From: an uncultured Coriobacteriaceae bacterium
Lineage (GTDB): Bacteria > Actinomycetota > Coriobacteriia > Coriobacteriales > Eggerthellaceae
Assembly: GCA_900539675.1 (NCBI GenBank)
Contig: UQDJ01000011.1
Span: forward strand, 1 to 44,438
Length of the DNA stretch: 44,438 nucleotides
Reading direction: 5' to 3'
Each line of letters opens with the position of its first letter. The first letter of the stretch is position 1. The notes under the pieces are model-generated. The model searched no databases and was not told the DNA's origin. It saw only the letters and a list, made by a program, of their open reading frames with translations. Shown here piece after piece: positions 7,481 to 16,025 of this stretch. The position numbers and the translations under genes were made by a program.

Positions 7481-8332
7481 TTACAGCAGCGAATACACCA
7501 GCTGTTGGGTGTAGGCATGTTGTGGGTCTTCAAGGATTTGATCGGTTAAGCCTGATTCAATAACTTCGCCATTCAGCATGACGAAGGTGCGGTCTGCCAG
7601 CATGCGAATGACGCCTAGATCGTGACTTACCACCAACATGCTTACGCCGAAGTCGCGTTTGATCTGCAAAATCAAGTCCAATACGCTCGCCTGCACCGAA
7701 AGATCCAAGCCGGTGGTTACTTCATCGAGTAACAAAATAGGAGGATTGTTAGAAAGCGCTTTTGCAATCTGCACACGCTGCTGCATACCACCAGAAAACT
7801 GAGCCGGAGGATCTCCCGCGCGACCCAGCGGGATATTGACCTTTTCCAAAAGCTGATTGCCGCGCTCGCGCATGGCTTCCACCTGACGATTTCCTGCCGC
7901 AATCATCTGTTCGGCGATATTGGACATAGAAGAAAAGTTCATGCGCAAACCCAAATATGGGTTTTGATACACCATGCCTAACACCGTATTGCGCACCTTG
8001 CGCTTATGCTGCGAAGATAAAGTGAGCAAATTCTGAGCACCACCGTCATACGGCAAAGCACGCACGTCACCTTCGCTGGCCTCTTGGTCGAAATACAGGC
8101 ACTGCATGAAGGTGGATTTACCACTACCCGACTCGCCCACAATGCCCACGATTTCGCCCGGATACAAATTCATGCTGACATCACGCACCGCATGAACGGT
8201 ATGACAATGTGGACACACGTTACGCTCCAGCTTTGCTCCCGGTGTCAAACAATAAGGACATCCTTCGCCAAAGCGCTTATAAACATGTGCTACCGACAAG
8301 CAGGGCTCCTGCTCCATTTCGGGAATACTCAT
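7481..8332 (-). CDS. phnK: C-P lyase ABC ATPase PhnK with an N-terminal four-cysteine insertion
   Basis: 283 residues, resembling dipeptide-transport ATPases. Walker A GESGSGKST (66-74), signature FSGGMQQR (179-186), Walker B ILLLDEV (199-205; the usual Pro after DE is Val) and H-loop VSHDLGV. PhnK docks on PhnJ in the C-P lyase complex. Between the first two strands there is an insertion with C25-x2-C28 and C40-x2-C43, a probable zinc ribbon or metal site absent from the E. coli protein. The start ATG shares one base with the phnJ TAA stop (TAATG), so the two genes are translationally coupled. Confidence 0.9.
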   Translation of the reverse strand: MSIPEMEQEPCLSVAHVYKRFGEGCPYCLTPGAKLERNVCPHCHTVHAVRDVSMNLYPGEIVGIVGESGSGKSTFMQCLYFDQEASEGDVRALPYDGGAQNLLTLSSQHKRKVRNTVLGMVYQNPYLGLRMNFSSMSNIAEQMIAAGNRQVEAMRERGNQLLEKVNIPLGRAGDPPAQFSGGMQQRVQIAKALSNNPPILLLDEVTTGLDLSVQASVLDLILQIKRDFGVSMLVVSHDLGVIRMLADRTFVMLNGEVIESGLTDQILEDPQHAYTQQLVYSLL

Positions 8333-9201
8333 TACCTCTCACTTTCTTGATTGGCGGCTGCATTGATGCGCTGCTCGCAACGCTCGTGGCAATACGCCGT
8401 GTCGTTGCACTGGTAGTAGGTTTCGCCCGTTTCTTCATCCACCAACTCATCCAGGTACACATTCGTAGCGCCGCATAGACGGCAATGCTTGCCTTTAAAA
8501 TCCTCAACCGAGAACGGATAGTCATCAAAGTCAAGCGGATGCACATTGGTATATGGGGGCACCGCATAAATCTTCTTTTCGCGCCCGGCGCCAAATAGGG
8601 TGAGGTTTTGAGCCTGATGAAGCTTCATCGTATCGAAGCGCGGAATAGGAGACGGCGCCATCACATAGCGATTTTCAACCAAGCAGGGATGGTCGGCTGC
8701 GGTTGTGGTGTGACCATAGCGAATAATCTGATCAAACAGCCCCAGCCAAGCGCCGGTGTAGTCGGCTTCAGCATGCAACACCAGCGTTTTTGCCTCGCTG
8801 GGTTCAAAATGACGCAGCGGCTCAGGCGTGGGCACCTGCAATACCAGCAACTGTTCTTCGGTGAGCGGACATTCCGGAATGCGGTGACGCGATTGAATGA
8901 TCGTGGCATCTTCGGTGCGTTCCACCACATCAACATCGGTAGTTTCCACGATGAGCTTTTTAATATTGACGGCGTTAACGCTGTCGTCGGCACCCTGGTC
9001 TATGACCTTGAGCACATCTTCACGACCAATGCAGGCCAGCGTCACCTGTAAACCACCAGTCCCCCAACCGCGCCCAATCGGCATTTCGCGTGATGCGAAG
9101 GGAATTTGATGACCCGGAATTGCGATGCCTTTCAAAATCGAGCGGCGTATTTCACGCTTGGATGCCTCATCGAAGAAGGCGAAATGATACAGTCCCTGCA
9201 T
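8332..9201 (-). CDS. phnJ: Carbon-phosphorus lyase core subunit PhnJ (radical SAM)
   Basis: 289 residues aligning throughout with E. coli PhnJ. PhnJ cleaves the C-P bond of 5-phosphoribosyl-1-phosphonate, yielding an alkane and the cyclic phosphate. The cluster cysteines C240, C243 and C265 and the thiyl-radical cysteine C271 keep the E. coli spacing, and the glycyl-radical position is G30 in the IAIPGHQ block. Other landmarks are GWGTGG, VIDQGADD, PSPIPRFD, LFGAGREKKIYAVPP and LDFDDYPF. It has all residues needed for activity. AAGGTGAATAACC precedes the ATG, which is 2 bp after the phnI stop. Confidence 0.97.
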   Translation of the reverse strand: MQGLYHFAFFDEASKREIRRSILKGIAIPGHQIPFASREMPIGRGWGTGGLQVTLACIGREDVLKVIDQGADDSVNAVNIKKLIVETTDVDVVERTEDATIIQSRHRIPECPLTEEQLLVLQVPTPEPLRHFEPSEAKTLVLHAEADYTGAWLGLFDQIIRYGHTTTAADHPCLVENRYVMAPSPIPRFDTMKLHQAQNLTLFGAGREKKIYAVPPYTNVHPLDFDDYPFSVEDFKGKHCRLCGATNVYLDELVDEETGETYYQCNDTAYCHERCEQRINAAANQESER

Positions 9202-9203
9202 GG

Positions 9204-10412
9204 TTATTCACCTTCCCTTGCAACAGTAGAACGAACACTGGATAACTTGGATTGGAAGGTGACGTAGTGAGGTAACTTCAAGTGCGACACAAAGCCGGTA
9301 GCCTCTACGCCATCCACGTGATACAAAACGAACTCTTCGTCCTGTGTAGGAAAACGCTTATCGCCCTGGTTAAGGCAGAAATCCAAGATACTCATAGCTA
9401 TGGCTTTGGTCTCCTGATGGCCTATTACCAACCCATAGCCAACTTCAAACAACATACGCGCTTTGCCTTTGCTGGCTGAATCAAGTGCGAACACGCTTTC
9501 AACTTCAGTCACAGGCACGCTGCCCACATAGTACGAATCATCTTCTACACGTTGAGCATCATCACATTCTTCCCCATCCGACGCATCGGAAAAGGTGGCT
9601 TCCCCTTGCCCGCTTGCCTGAATGCCGGCTTGCACGTCAGTCGTTGCCAGAGGATCATCGATGTAAACATCCACCATGCCACAACGCAACTCACCCACGG
9701 TGGGATGCGAAGGGCCAAAGCCACGAATGGCAGCATAGCCAAGCGTGGTAACGCCCTGCGTCATGCCGCGAGCCAGCGTTTGCAAACGGGCTGATCGCGG
9801 AGCGGGAAATGTCAGCGGATCCATCGTCACATCGACCGGATCAGTATCATCATCTTGGAAGGTTTCAGTAAGCCCTTCGTCGCGCAAATAGTCCATAACT
9901 TTGGGCAACGCATCCAATTTATCCAATTCTTCTGACGTATAAAGATCCTTTGCCGCAGCCAAACCCTGCTCAAACGCAGCTACAATGGCACGCTGATCTT
10001 CGGGAGTTTCCTGTTCCAAATCAAAATTGATCAAGCGGTGAGAATAATCGCGCGTGGCACCGAGCAACTGCCCACCTGGCACATCTTTAAACGCCGCCGA
10101 AATACGGCGTTCAACATGCATGGCCGTGGTATCGATAACGCGTGAAACATACGGGCGTTCCAACGTGGAACGAAACGCGCGCAAAAGAAAGACCGCTTCT
10201 TCGGGGGACCCTTCTGCCTGCTTTAAGGCAACGGCCGCAAGACGAGGAGCATACAGCGAAGCTTCGCCCATAACCTGCTCAATCAAAGAAGACATTGTGG
10301 CCTCAAGCTCATCAATACTGGCTTGGTCGCCCTTGCTGACCCGCTCGTATTCCAGTAACTTTAAGCTTTCTTCGATGGCCTTGCCGCCACCGCGAACTGC
10401 TACATATCCCAT
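9204..10412 (-). CDS. phnI: C-P lyase subunit PhnI (purine nucleosidase component)
   Basis: 402 residues; E. coli PhnI has about 354. With PhnG, PhnH and PhnL, PhnI displaces adenine from ATP by phosphonate. Conserved blocks: MGYVAVRGG at the N-terminus, SRVIDTTAMHVERRISAAF, SHRLINFDLEQET, RSARLQTLARGMTQGVT, RGFGPSHPTVGELRCG, and the C-terminal ETKAIAMSILDFCLNQGD and GFVSHLKLPHYVTFQSKL. The extra length is an acidic, Gly/Ser/Ala-rich insertion at about residues 252-293 between the PTVGELRCG region and the TEVESVFAL strand. The ATG lies inside the end of phnH (13-bp overlap). Confidence 0.95.
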   Translation of the reverse strand: MGYVAVRGGGKAIEESLKLLEYERVSKGDQASIDELEATMSSLIEQVMGEASLYAPRLAAVALKQAEGSPEEAVFLLRAFRSTLERPYVSRVIDTTAMHVERRISAAFKDVPGGQLLGATRDYSHRLINFDLEQETPEDQRAIVAAFEQGLAAAKDLYTSEELDKLDALPKVMDYLRDEGLTETFQDDDTDPVDVTMDPLTFPAPRSARLQTLARGMTQGVTTLGYAAIRGFGPSHPTVGELRCGMVDVYIDDPLATTDVQAGIQASGQGEATFSDASDGEECDDAQRVEDDSYYVGSVPVTEVESVFALDSASKGKARMLFEVGYGLVIGHQETKAIAMSILDFCLNQGDKRFPTQDEEFVLYHVDGVEATGFVSHLKLPHYVTFQSKLSSVRSTVAREGE

Positions 10413-11101
10413 TTGGCACCGTCTTTCTGAACTTCAACGATCGTGGTGGTACGAGGAATTGCCACCACATGCCCCGCCTCATCAACAAGAATGATGTCAA
10501 TGCCGCATGGATACTCATCGCTGCGCGCCTTACGCGCTTCCGCCCAGTCGATACGATCCACAAAAAACGTATGCGTATCTTTAATTCCAGGGCCTTCTAT
10601 CATCACGCGATACGAAACGCCATCCTGTAATACATCAGTGGTATCTTCGCTGGGGATGCGCATTCCCGCTAAACCAGAACAGGCCACAAACACCGTTGCA
10701 CCCTTTTCAGGAGCGATAAGGGTTCCTGGATTTGCCTGACTAATAACTTCGCGGCAATAAGCTGAATTCGCCAAATCCGGTACGAGCAGGTATTGCGCTT
10801 CGGCAATGGGAACCTCATGGCTATGTGTCTGTAGGGCCATGAAGCGCGAAACCTCATCACAGCGCGATCCACGCACCGCGTAGGTCACCGCTTGATCCAC
10901 CAAGGTGCGCACCACCATCTCGAAGCACGGCGGTAAAGGATTGGCACTGATGGGTGTATTGGATGTGCCAGACAACGCATCCGTTGTTCCGCGACCACCC
11001 ATAATCTCGATATCCCCCAGCAAGCCGGGGCGCGCAAAAGCGTTCATTAGATTGCGAAACGTTCGCTGAAGCGCTTGAGTTTCTGTAGTGTTTTGAATCA
11101 T
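10400..11101 (-). CDS. phnH: C-P lyase subunit PhnH
   Basis: 233 residues. PhnH is a structural subunit of the (PhnGHIJ)2 core complex. The N-terminal TQALQRTFRNLMNAFARPG is the family signature (helix followed by the Arg-Pro-Gly turn), followed by a PP-C-x(10)-DQAVTY region and a C-terminal GPGIKDTHTFFVDRIDW block resembling the E. coli PhnH beta sheet. The ATG overlaps the phnG stop as ATGA. No oddities are visible. Confidence 0.93.
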   Translation of the reverse strand: MIQNTTETQALQRTFRNLMNAFARPGLLGDIEIMGGRGTTDALSGTSNTPISANPLPPCFEMVVRTLVDQAVTYAVRGSRCDEVSRFMALQTHSHEVPIAEAQYLLVPDLANSAYCREVISQANPGTLIAPEKGATVFVACSGLAGMRIPSEDTTDVLQDGVSYRVMIEGPGIKDTHTFFVDRIDWAEARKARSDEYPCGIDIILVDEAGHVVAIPRTTTIVEVQKDGAKWDM

Positions 11102-11532
11102 AGCTCCGTGTCCATCGTCGAAAAATCTACCTGCGTGCGTAGCAGCGCTTTATTGCGCTGTCGCTTTTCTGCTGCCAAACGATCGGCTTCTTGGGTAAGC
11201 AATTCGCTAAATCCCTGATCGGCGCACCATGCTTCGTCCATGGTGTAAGCAGCATCTACAACTGCCAGCTCAAAGGCCTTGTCGTGATCTTCTCCCATCA
11301 CCATGCCGTAGCCATACACTTCGTTAATGCACACCACGCACGAAGTCATGAGTGCTTCTCCCAAGTAAAATTGAGAACGGCGCGCCGTTTCTCGCACTTT
11401 GAGCATAACCAGCTCTTCGACCGGATCTTTCACCGCATCCACGTGATAGGCTTGCTGAATCTGTTGCGCCATGCGCGCCAATAAAGCCCGATCCCCCTCA
11501 ATAAGCACGTGGGTACGTTGTCGTCTTTTCAT
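11098..11532 (-). CDS. phnG: C-P lyase subunit PhnG
   Basis: 144 residues, normal for PhnG. It is the smallest subunit of the C-P lyase core and supports PhnI in phosphonate transfer to ATP. Visible: ALLARMAQQIQQAYHVDAVKDPVEELVMLKVRETARRSQ and the family block FYLGEALMTSCVVCI-x-GYGMVMGEDHDKAFELAVVDAAY. AGGAGAAAAGATAC precedes the ATG, which lies 12 bp beyond the second phnE, so transporter and catalytic genes form one transcription unit. Confidence 0.93.
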   Translation of the reverse strand: MKRRQRTHVLIEGDRALLARMAQQIQQAYHVDAVKDPVEELVMLKVRETARRSQFYLGEALMTSCVVCINEVYGYGMVMGEDHDKAFELAVVDAAYTMDEAWCADQGFSELLTQEADRLAAEKRQRNKALLRTQVDFSTMDTEL

Positions 11533-11544
11533 GTATCTTTTCTC

Positions 11545-12429
11545 CTAATGTTGAACGATGTAGCGCTTGCGCAACTGCGTGGCCACGATTTCAAGAACGA
11601 TCGCAACCGCCAAGCAGAAGTACACAATCACTCCCACTTCGTGAATGTCCAAGTAGAAACTGCCTGCCAAAAACAGCTGATAACCAACGCCACCAGCACC
11701 AGCGACCGCACCTACCGCAACCGCATTTACGAAGTTGATTTCAAAGCGAATAAACGTCCAAGAAAGCATTTCGGTTATTTTTTCGGGAACCACTGCGGCA
11801 AATACCACCTGCCACCAGCGTGCACCCGATGCACGCAGCGCCTCTAAAACTCCAGGATCAACCTCTTCGAAACTTTCCGAATAGGCCTTCACCAGGTAGG
11901 CAATGCTGTGAAACAGCAGGCCTGCAACGGCTGCTTCAGGACCTAAGCCAATCGCTACCGTAAAGATGAGCACCCATAAAATGGTTGGCACTGCACGAAA
12001 CACCGACATGATGGCTTTGATGGTGTTCGAAATAACCTTGTTGGAAAGGTTCATTGAAGCGAACAGGCCTAAAAAGAAAGCAATCAACGCCCCAATAAAG
12101 GTGGTCAGTGCCGCTAGAGCCAAGGACTGGACCGTACCGATAGCCACATCTGCCATGGTGAAATGCCCTGCCAAACCAGGCTGCAGCATCATCATGGCGA
12201 AATCGTTTAAGGCACTTTGAGCAGCATCCGCCAGCGGCACCTTGCCGTAGTCCATGATGGCAAATGCAAAAATGGTGATGAGTACCAAGCCGCCAATCGT
12301 AATGAACAGCACCGTATTGGATTTATTCATCTGGCGCGTTTTAATATGACCTGCCGCATTGCGTTTAATTCCCAGATCTTCATCGCTTGCAGCATCACTC
12401 AGCACTACTGAGTCAGAATTTGCACTCAT
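11545..12429 (-). CDS. phnE: Phosphonate ABC transporter permease PhnE (second copy in the operon)
   Basis: 294 residues from the ATG at 12429. It is an inner-membrane subunit of the PhnCDE importer, with one N-terminal helix (about residues 40-60) then the five-helix permease domain and the EAA loop ALRASGARWWQVVFAAVVPE that contacts PhnC. The frame is open 21 codons further upstream, but AGGAGG 8 bases before 12429 and the ATGA overlap with the preceding phnE fix the start. It forms a heterodimer candidate with its neighbour. Confidence 0.92.
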   Translation of the reverse strand: MSANSDSVVLSDAASDEDLGIKRNAAGHIKTRQMNKSNTVLFITIGGLVLITIFAFAIMDYGKVPLADAAQSALNDFAMMMLQPGLAGHFTMADVAIGTVQSLALAALTTFIGALIAFFLGLFASMNLSNKVISNTIKAIMSVFRAVPTILWVLIFTVAIGLGPEAAVAGLLFHSIAYLVKAYSESFEEVDPGVLEALRASGARWWQVVFAAVVPEKITEMLSWTFIRFEINFVNAVAVGAVAGAGGVGYQLFLAGSFYLDIHEVGVIVYFCLAVAIVLEIVATQLRKRYIVQH

Positions 12430-13349
12430 ATAATCTGCCTCCTGACGTAATTCGAAGTAGCTTCGCAGGCAATAACAATCACCACAATGCACAGGATAAT
12501 GAGCGCCGCAATGTCGTAGCTGAAGCTCTTGTAATAGATGTCGAATACAAACCCGATACCAGTACCGGTCAGGATGCCCACCAATGTCGCATCACGAATG
12601 TTTGTTTCGACCATATAGAGCATCCAACTCACAACCGATGTGATGGAAAGAGGAATGACCGCTTGCACAATAAGCTGCACGTAGCTCGCACCTGTTGCGC
12701 GAACAGCTTCTACGACGCCCGCATTAATTTCGTCGACACTTTCCAAAAAACAGCGCGTCAGGTAGCCAAAGCTGCCCAAAAACAGCGCGAGAAAACCAGT
12801 GAATTCGCTCTGATTAAACGAGAACAATAAAATGAATGCCCACGCTACTACCGGAATATTGCGAAAGAGCGAAGCAATGCCGCGCACGATAATCGGAACG
12901 GGCCCACCTAACCCTACCGAGCGTGATCCCAGCACTGCCATGATGTAGGCGAACAGGGCAGCTGAAACGCTTGATGCCACAGCAGAGAGCACCGTGGATG
13001 CCAGCGCGCTTAAAATTTGCGGCATCTTATCCAATGCACTCGTGCTGGGCACGAAATTGGTAGCCATCCACACAATGGCTGCCGGGAAATCTTGAATGGC
13101 TTTCACGAAGTCAAAATCCACCACGACGCCAGAAAGCCAGTTGATAGCCACAAAGCCAACCGCTAACAGCACAATAAACAGGGTGCGCTTGCGGAAATAC
13201 TTTTTACCCTGAGGTGAATCTGGCGTAATAATACCGCCCGCATCCGTTGTTGCTGCCGGACAAGCTGAAGCGTTTGCACCCGCTGCGGCGGCTGCTGTTT
13301 TACGAGATGACACTACACTCGCAAATGAAAGCTTAGCCACGACGCACAC
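12426..13349 (-). CDS. phnE: Phosphonate ABC transporter permease PhnE (first copy)
   Basis: 307 residues, the partner permease. After an Ala/Thr-rich cytoplasmic stretch of about 50 residues come a first membrane helix (about 56-75) and the permease core with EAA loop AVRATGASYVQLIVQAVIP. The start is a GTG: either 13349 (GAGGG 5 bases upstream) or 13340; both overlap the phnC 3' end, indicating coupling. The two PhnE proteins differ clearly in sequence, so the pair is an old duplication or a heterodimer, as in many actinobacterial and Gram-positive phn clusters. Confidence 0.9.
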   Translation of the reverse strand: MCVVAKLSFASVVSSRKTAAAAAGANASACPAATTDAGGIITPDSPQGKKYFRKRTLFIVLLAVGFVAINWLSGVVVDFDFVKAIQDFPAAIVWMATNFVPSTSALDKMPQILSALASTVLSAVASSVSAALFAYIMAVLGSRSVGLGGPVPIIVRGIASLFRNIPVVAWAFILLFSFNQSEFTGFLALFLGSFGYLTRCFLESVDEINAGVVEAVRATGASYVQLIVQAVIPLSITSVVSWMLYMVETNIRDATLVGILTGTGIGFVFDIYYKSFSYDIAALIILCIVVIVIACEATSNYVRRQII

Positions 13350-14409
13350 CCGCCCTCGTTGCTACGGGAGCTGTTACAGGAACTGCCTCAGAAGTCATAG
13401 CAGAAACTGTTTCGGGGGCAATAGAGGACACCGTTTCAGAAGCCATTGCCGACACCGTTTCAGGGGCCAGCGCGGACACTGTTTCAGAGCTCATAGCAGA
13501 TGCCGGTTCAGGAGCCAATGAAGCAGCTATTCCGGGAGTCGCAGCCGGAGCAGCCTGGGCACCTGCCGGTGTTTTTTCAACAATACCCGGACGATCCGGC
13601 GCATGATGAACCATCTCTCCAGCCTGAACACCCGTAGCATGTTCACGCACATAAGGCGTGCCATAGATGTAAGAAATTACCTTAGCATCCAGTTCATCAG
13701 GCGTGCCATCAAAGACCAGCTTTCCCTGCTTCAAACCAATGATGCGATCGGAAAATTCAATAGCATAATCAACCTGATGCAAATTTACCAAGCAGGCAAC
13801 GCCCAGTTCATCACAAGCCCACCGCAGCTGCTCCATAATGACGCGTGAAGAACGGGGATCCAGACTTGCAATCGGCTCATCACACAGCATCAGCAGCGGA
13901 TCTTGAACCAGTGCGCGAGCAATGCCAACACGTTGCATCTGACCGCCGGAAAGCTGATCGGCACGTTTGTAAGCAAACTCAGCCAAGCCCACCTTTGCCA
14001 AAATATCAAAGGCATTGCGTTTCTCTTCTTCGGAGTACAAACCCAGCGCCCCAGCAATACTGGACTTATAACCCAACCTGCCCTGCAGCACGTTTTCGAT
14101 AGCGCTCGCACGATATACCAGGTTATAGTGCTGAAATATCATACTGATACGGCGACGCACGTTGCGCAGCTGGCGCTTTGGCATGCGTGTTACGTCTTCA
14201 CCATCAAAGACCACACTGCCCGCAGTGGGGTCAATCAGACGATTAATGCAGCGTAAAAAGGTTGATTTACCAGCACCGGAGCATCCAATCACGCTGACAA
14301 ATTCACCGCGCGCCACCGAAACGCTTACCCCATCTAGAGCTTTTATGCCACTTTTCGGGTTGTAGCATTTCGATAGATTGTCTACTTCCAATAATTCTGA
14401 TGAAGTCAT
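13333..14409 (-). CDS. phnC: Phosphonate ABC transporter ATPase PhnC with a long repetitive C-terminal tail
   Basis: 358 residues, about 100 more than usual PhnC. The ATPase domain fills residues 1-255: Walker A GCSGAGKST (42-50), Q-loop Q93, signature LSGGQMQR (153-160), Walker B LLMLCDEPIA (172-181), H-loop H211. PhnC powers phosphonate uptake through PhnE. Residues 256-358 are a Pro/Ala/Ser/Glu tail containing six octapeptide repeats (301-348). The ATG at 14409, with GGGAG upstream, is preferred over an open frame reaching 14502, because the protein then begins directly with the MTSSELLEVDNLSKCY strand. It lies 135 bp downstream of phnD1. Confidence 0.92.
   Translation of the reverse strand: MTSSELLEVDNLSKCYNPKSGIKALDGVSVSVARGEFVSVIGCSGAGKSTFLRCINRLIDPTAGSVVFDGEDVTRMPKRQLRNVRRRISMIFQHYNLVYRASAIENVLQGRLGYKSSIAGALGLYSEEEKRNAFDILAKVGLAEFAYKRADQLSGGQMQRVGIARALVQDPLLMLCDEPIASLDPRSSRVIMEQLRWACDELGVACLVNLHQVDYAIEFSDRIIGLKQGKLVFDGTPDELDAKVISYIYGTPYVREHATGVQAGEMVHHAPDRPGIVEKTPAGAQAAPAATPGIAASLAPEPASAMSSETVSALAPETVSAMASETVSSIAPETVSAMTSEAVPVTAPVATRAGVRRG
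13366..13509 (-). repeat. 24-bp in-frame tandem repeats coding octapeptides in PhnC
   Basis: Six consecutive 8-residue units (EPASAMSS, ETVSALAP, ETVSAMAS, ETVSSIAP, ETVSAMTS, EAVPVTAP) at PhnC residues 301-348. The middle four are nearly identical and alternate endings AP and S-type, suggesting growth by 24- or 48-bp slippage. Confidence 0.9.
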
Positions 14410-14544
14410 TTTTTCTCCCAATCTTCTTTGCTCCTGCGCTGCGCCACCATCAAGGCGGCCGGCATTGCAACCTGCACTACCAATCAGCCTTGAGGGACGC
14501 ATGAATAGATAAGGCAGGAGCTATGTGAATGGCATGAGCGTTAA

Positions 14545-15591
14545 TTAGCTCAGCTCGCGGATGGGGTCATACCAAGCATCGTCAACTGGCAGGAAGCAGG
14601 TCTTATCGGATTCCTTTTCAAATAAGCCCTTCTTGTCAGAATCTGGATTTACAAAGATCTCCTGATTGTTCGCCGTGTCCTGGGAGCAGAATGCATCGGT
14701 AATTGCCTTCTGCTCATCGGCAGAAAGCTTGTCGGTGTTGTAGCAGAAAGGAGAATTGAGAACCGGCGTTACCCCAATGATGGTGAATTCCTTACCATGC
14801 AAACTGTCAAATGGTGCCGGCGCATCGTCCTTGACCTTATAGGTAGCGCCGATTGCATTGGGATTGCCAGATACCAAATCGAAGTACATATCCACATCGA
14901 TATCGTCAAATGCCGCCGCATCGCAGTTGCCAGACAGCAGGTTTACTGCAGAACCCTGATGGGAATTTCCAAACATTACCGAGCTGAAAAATTCGCCATC
15001 CTGCAAAAGTTGATCGGACGAATCCAGACCGAAGTGCTTCACGATTGCGTTGGAGGGAACCTTAAAGCCAGAAGTGGAAGTGGCAGATACAAAGGAAAAG
15101 CTTTTGCCCTTAATATTGTCGATGGAGTACGTATCCCCACTCTTATACTCATCTGCCTTATCAGCTGGCACGCAAATGCGGCTGTAATAACATGCTTCAT
15201 TTAACGTGCCATTTGCATCGCTGTTAGTGAACGCAGCCTGTACAGCGTTGTTCTTTTCGTGAGCCTGCACATAGCCCTCAGGACCCAACAATCCCATATC
15301 AGCCTGGCCGGAATCCAAAGCTTCAATAGCTACGTTATAGTCGGTGGTAGTCATCAGGTTTACATCGCGACCCGTAGCATTCTTGATGATGGAAGCTACC
15401 GCATCACGCGATGCGGTCATATCAGAAGAAGAATTGTCGGGGAGCCATACCATGGTAATGGGTTCGCTCTTTGAATCGTTCGAACCACCAGATGCCTGCG
15501 AACATCCCGTTGCAAAAAGCATCACACCCAGCGCAAGTAAAGCAGCCAAGCCGGCAAGTACAACGCGCTTTGTTGTTGATATCTGTTCCAT
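14545..15591 (-). CDS. phnD: Phosphonate-binding lipoprotein PhnD (operon copy, phnD1)
   Basis: 348 residues. A lipoprotein signal (basic MEQISTTKR, hydrophobic stretch, lipobox ATGC with Cys30) anchors it outside the membrane. The mature part is a PhnD/SsuA/TauA-type binding protein: VWLPDNSSSDMTASR, GQADMGLLGPEGYV, KGKSFSFVSATSTSG and FGNSHQGSAVNLL, which shape the phosphonate site, and a C-terminal EQKAITDAF helix. An open frame reaches 15657, but the ATG at 15591 shares its upstream bases (TTAGGTTTA-type) with the second phnD and gives a proper signal peptide. It has its own promoter box upstream and leads into phnC. Confidence 0.93.
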   Translation of the reverse strand: MEQISTTKRVVLAGLAALLALGVMLFATGCSQASGGSNDSKSEPITMVWLPDNSSSDMTASRDAVASIIKNATGRDVNLMTTTDYNVAIEALDSGQADMGLLGPEGYVQAHEKNNAVQAAFTNSDANGTLNEACYYSRICVPADKADEYKSGDTYSIDNIKGKSFSFVSATSTSGFKVPSNAIVKHFGLDSSDQLLQDGEFFSSVMFGNSHQGSAVNLLSGNCDAAAFDDIDVDMYFDLVSGNPNAIGATYKVKDDAPAPFDSLHGKEFTIIGVTPVLNSPFCYNTDKLSADEQKAITDAFCSQDTANNQEIFVNPDSDKKGLFEKESDKTCFLPVDDAWYDPIRELS

Positions 15592-15655
15592 TAAACCTAA
15601 CTCTTCCTTTCCTTTTATTTCGAGGTTGTTTGTGGTCGTTTCTAAAAACATTGCC

Positions 15656-15715
15656 ACTATAAAAAGGTCAAGTAGGCTTTTGAATAGGCCGAACGTGTTC
15701 CTAAGACAGGTTTAA
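15656..15715 (-). promoter_or_regulatory. Promoter and putative Pho-type operator of phnD1
   Basis: Minus strand: a TATAGT -10 (15656-15661) preceded by a 36-bp box (15680-15715) that matches the phnD2 box at 31 of 36 positions. Two CCTRTYY-type half-sites lie 22 bp apart with AACACGTT between, the 11-bp phasing seen in PhoP/PhoB-type boxes. No good -35 exists, as expected for an activated promoter. The regulator is inferred, not shown. Confidence 0.6.
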
Positions 15716-15833
15716 GATTTGAATGCGAAACGTAAAGTTGGGTTTACGAATGTAAGAAATATCGTCCAGATGAAACAGGCATTTAAGATAGTTCTAAATT
15801 CGCAAGCCTTGCATTAACGGCTCCATTCTCTAC

Positions 15834-15864
15834 AAAAAACAGCACCTGCAGGCAGCAGGTGCTG
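15834..15864 (-). terminator. Strong terminator after phnD2
   Basis: CAGCACCTGC and GCAGGTGCTG (15840-15864) form a perfect 10-bp stem with a 5-base loop, followed on the minus strand by six Ts (15834-15839). It separates phnD2 from the main operon, so most phnD2 transcripts should be monocistronic. The spacer 15716-16025 otherwise holds a second GCAGGTGCTG (15886-15895) and the 22-bp repeats. Confidence 0.9.
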
Positions 15865-15916
15865 AATAGGAGAATACTTGCATGTCGCAGGTGCTGCGCA
15901 GAAGAGCTTCCGCACA

Positions 15917-15982
15917 CCGCAGGCACAGAAGCTCAATAGGAGCTAAACAGATACCCAGCAGGGGCTAAACAGGAGCCCAACA
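15917..15982. repeat. Degenerate 22-bp tandem repeat downstream of phnD2
   Basis: Three units at 15917-15938, 15939-15960 and 15961-15982; the last two share GGRGCTAAACAG and end in CCCARCA, the first is more decayed. It starts 43 bp after the phnD2 stop. No coding sense. Confidence 0.65.
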
Positions 15983-16025
15983 GGTACCCAACTACAGCCT
16001 CGATACGCTCTATCGTGTTGCCAGC

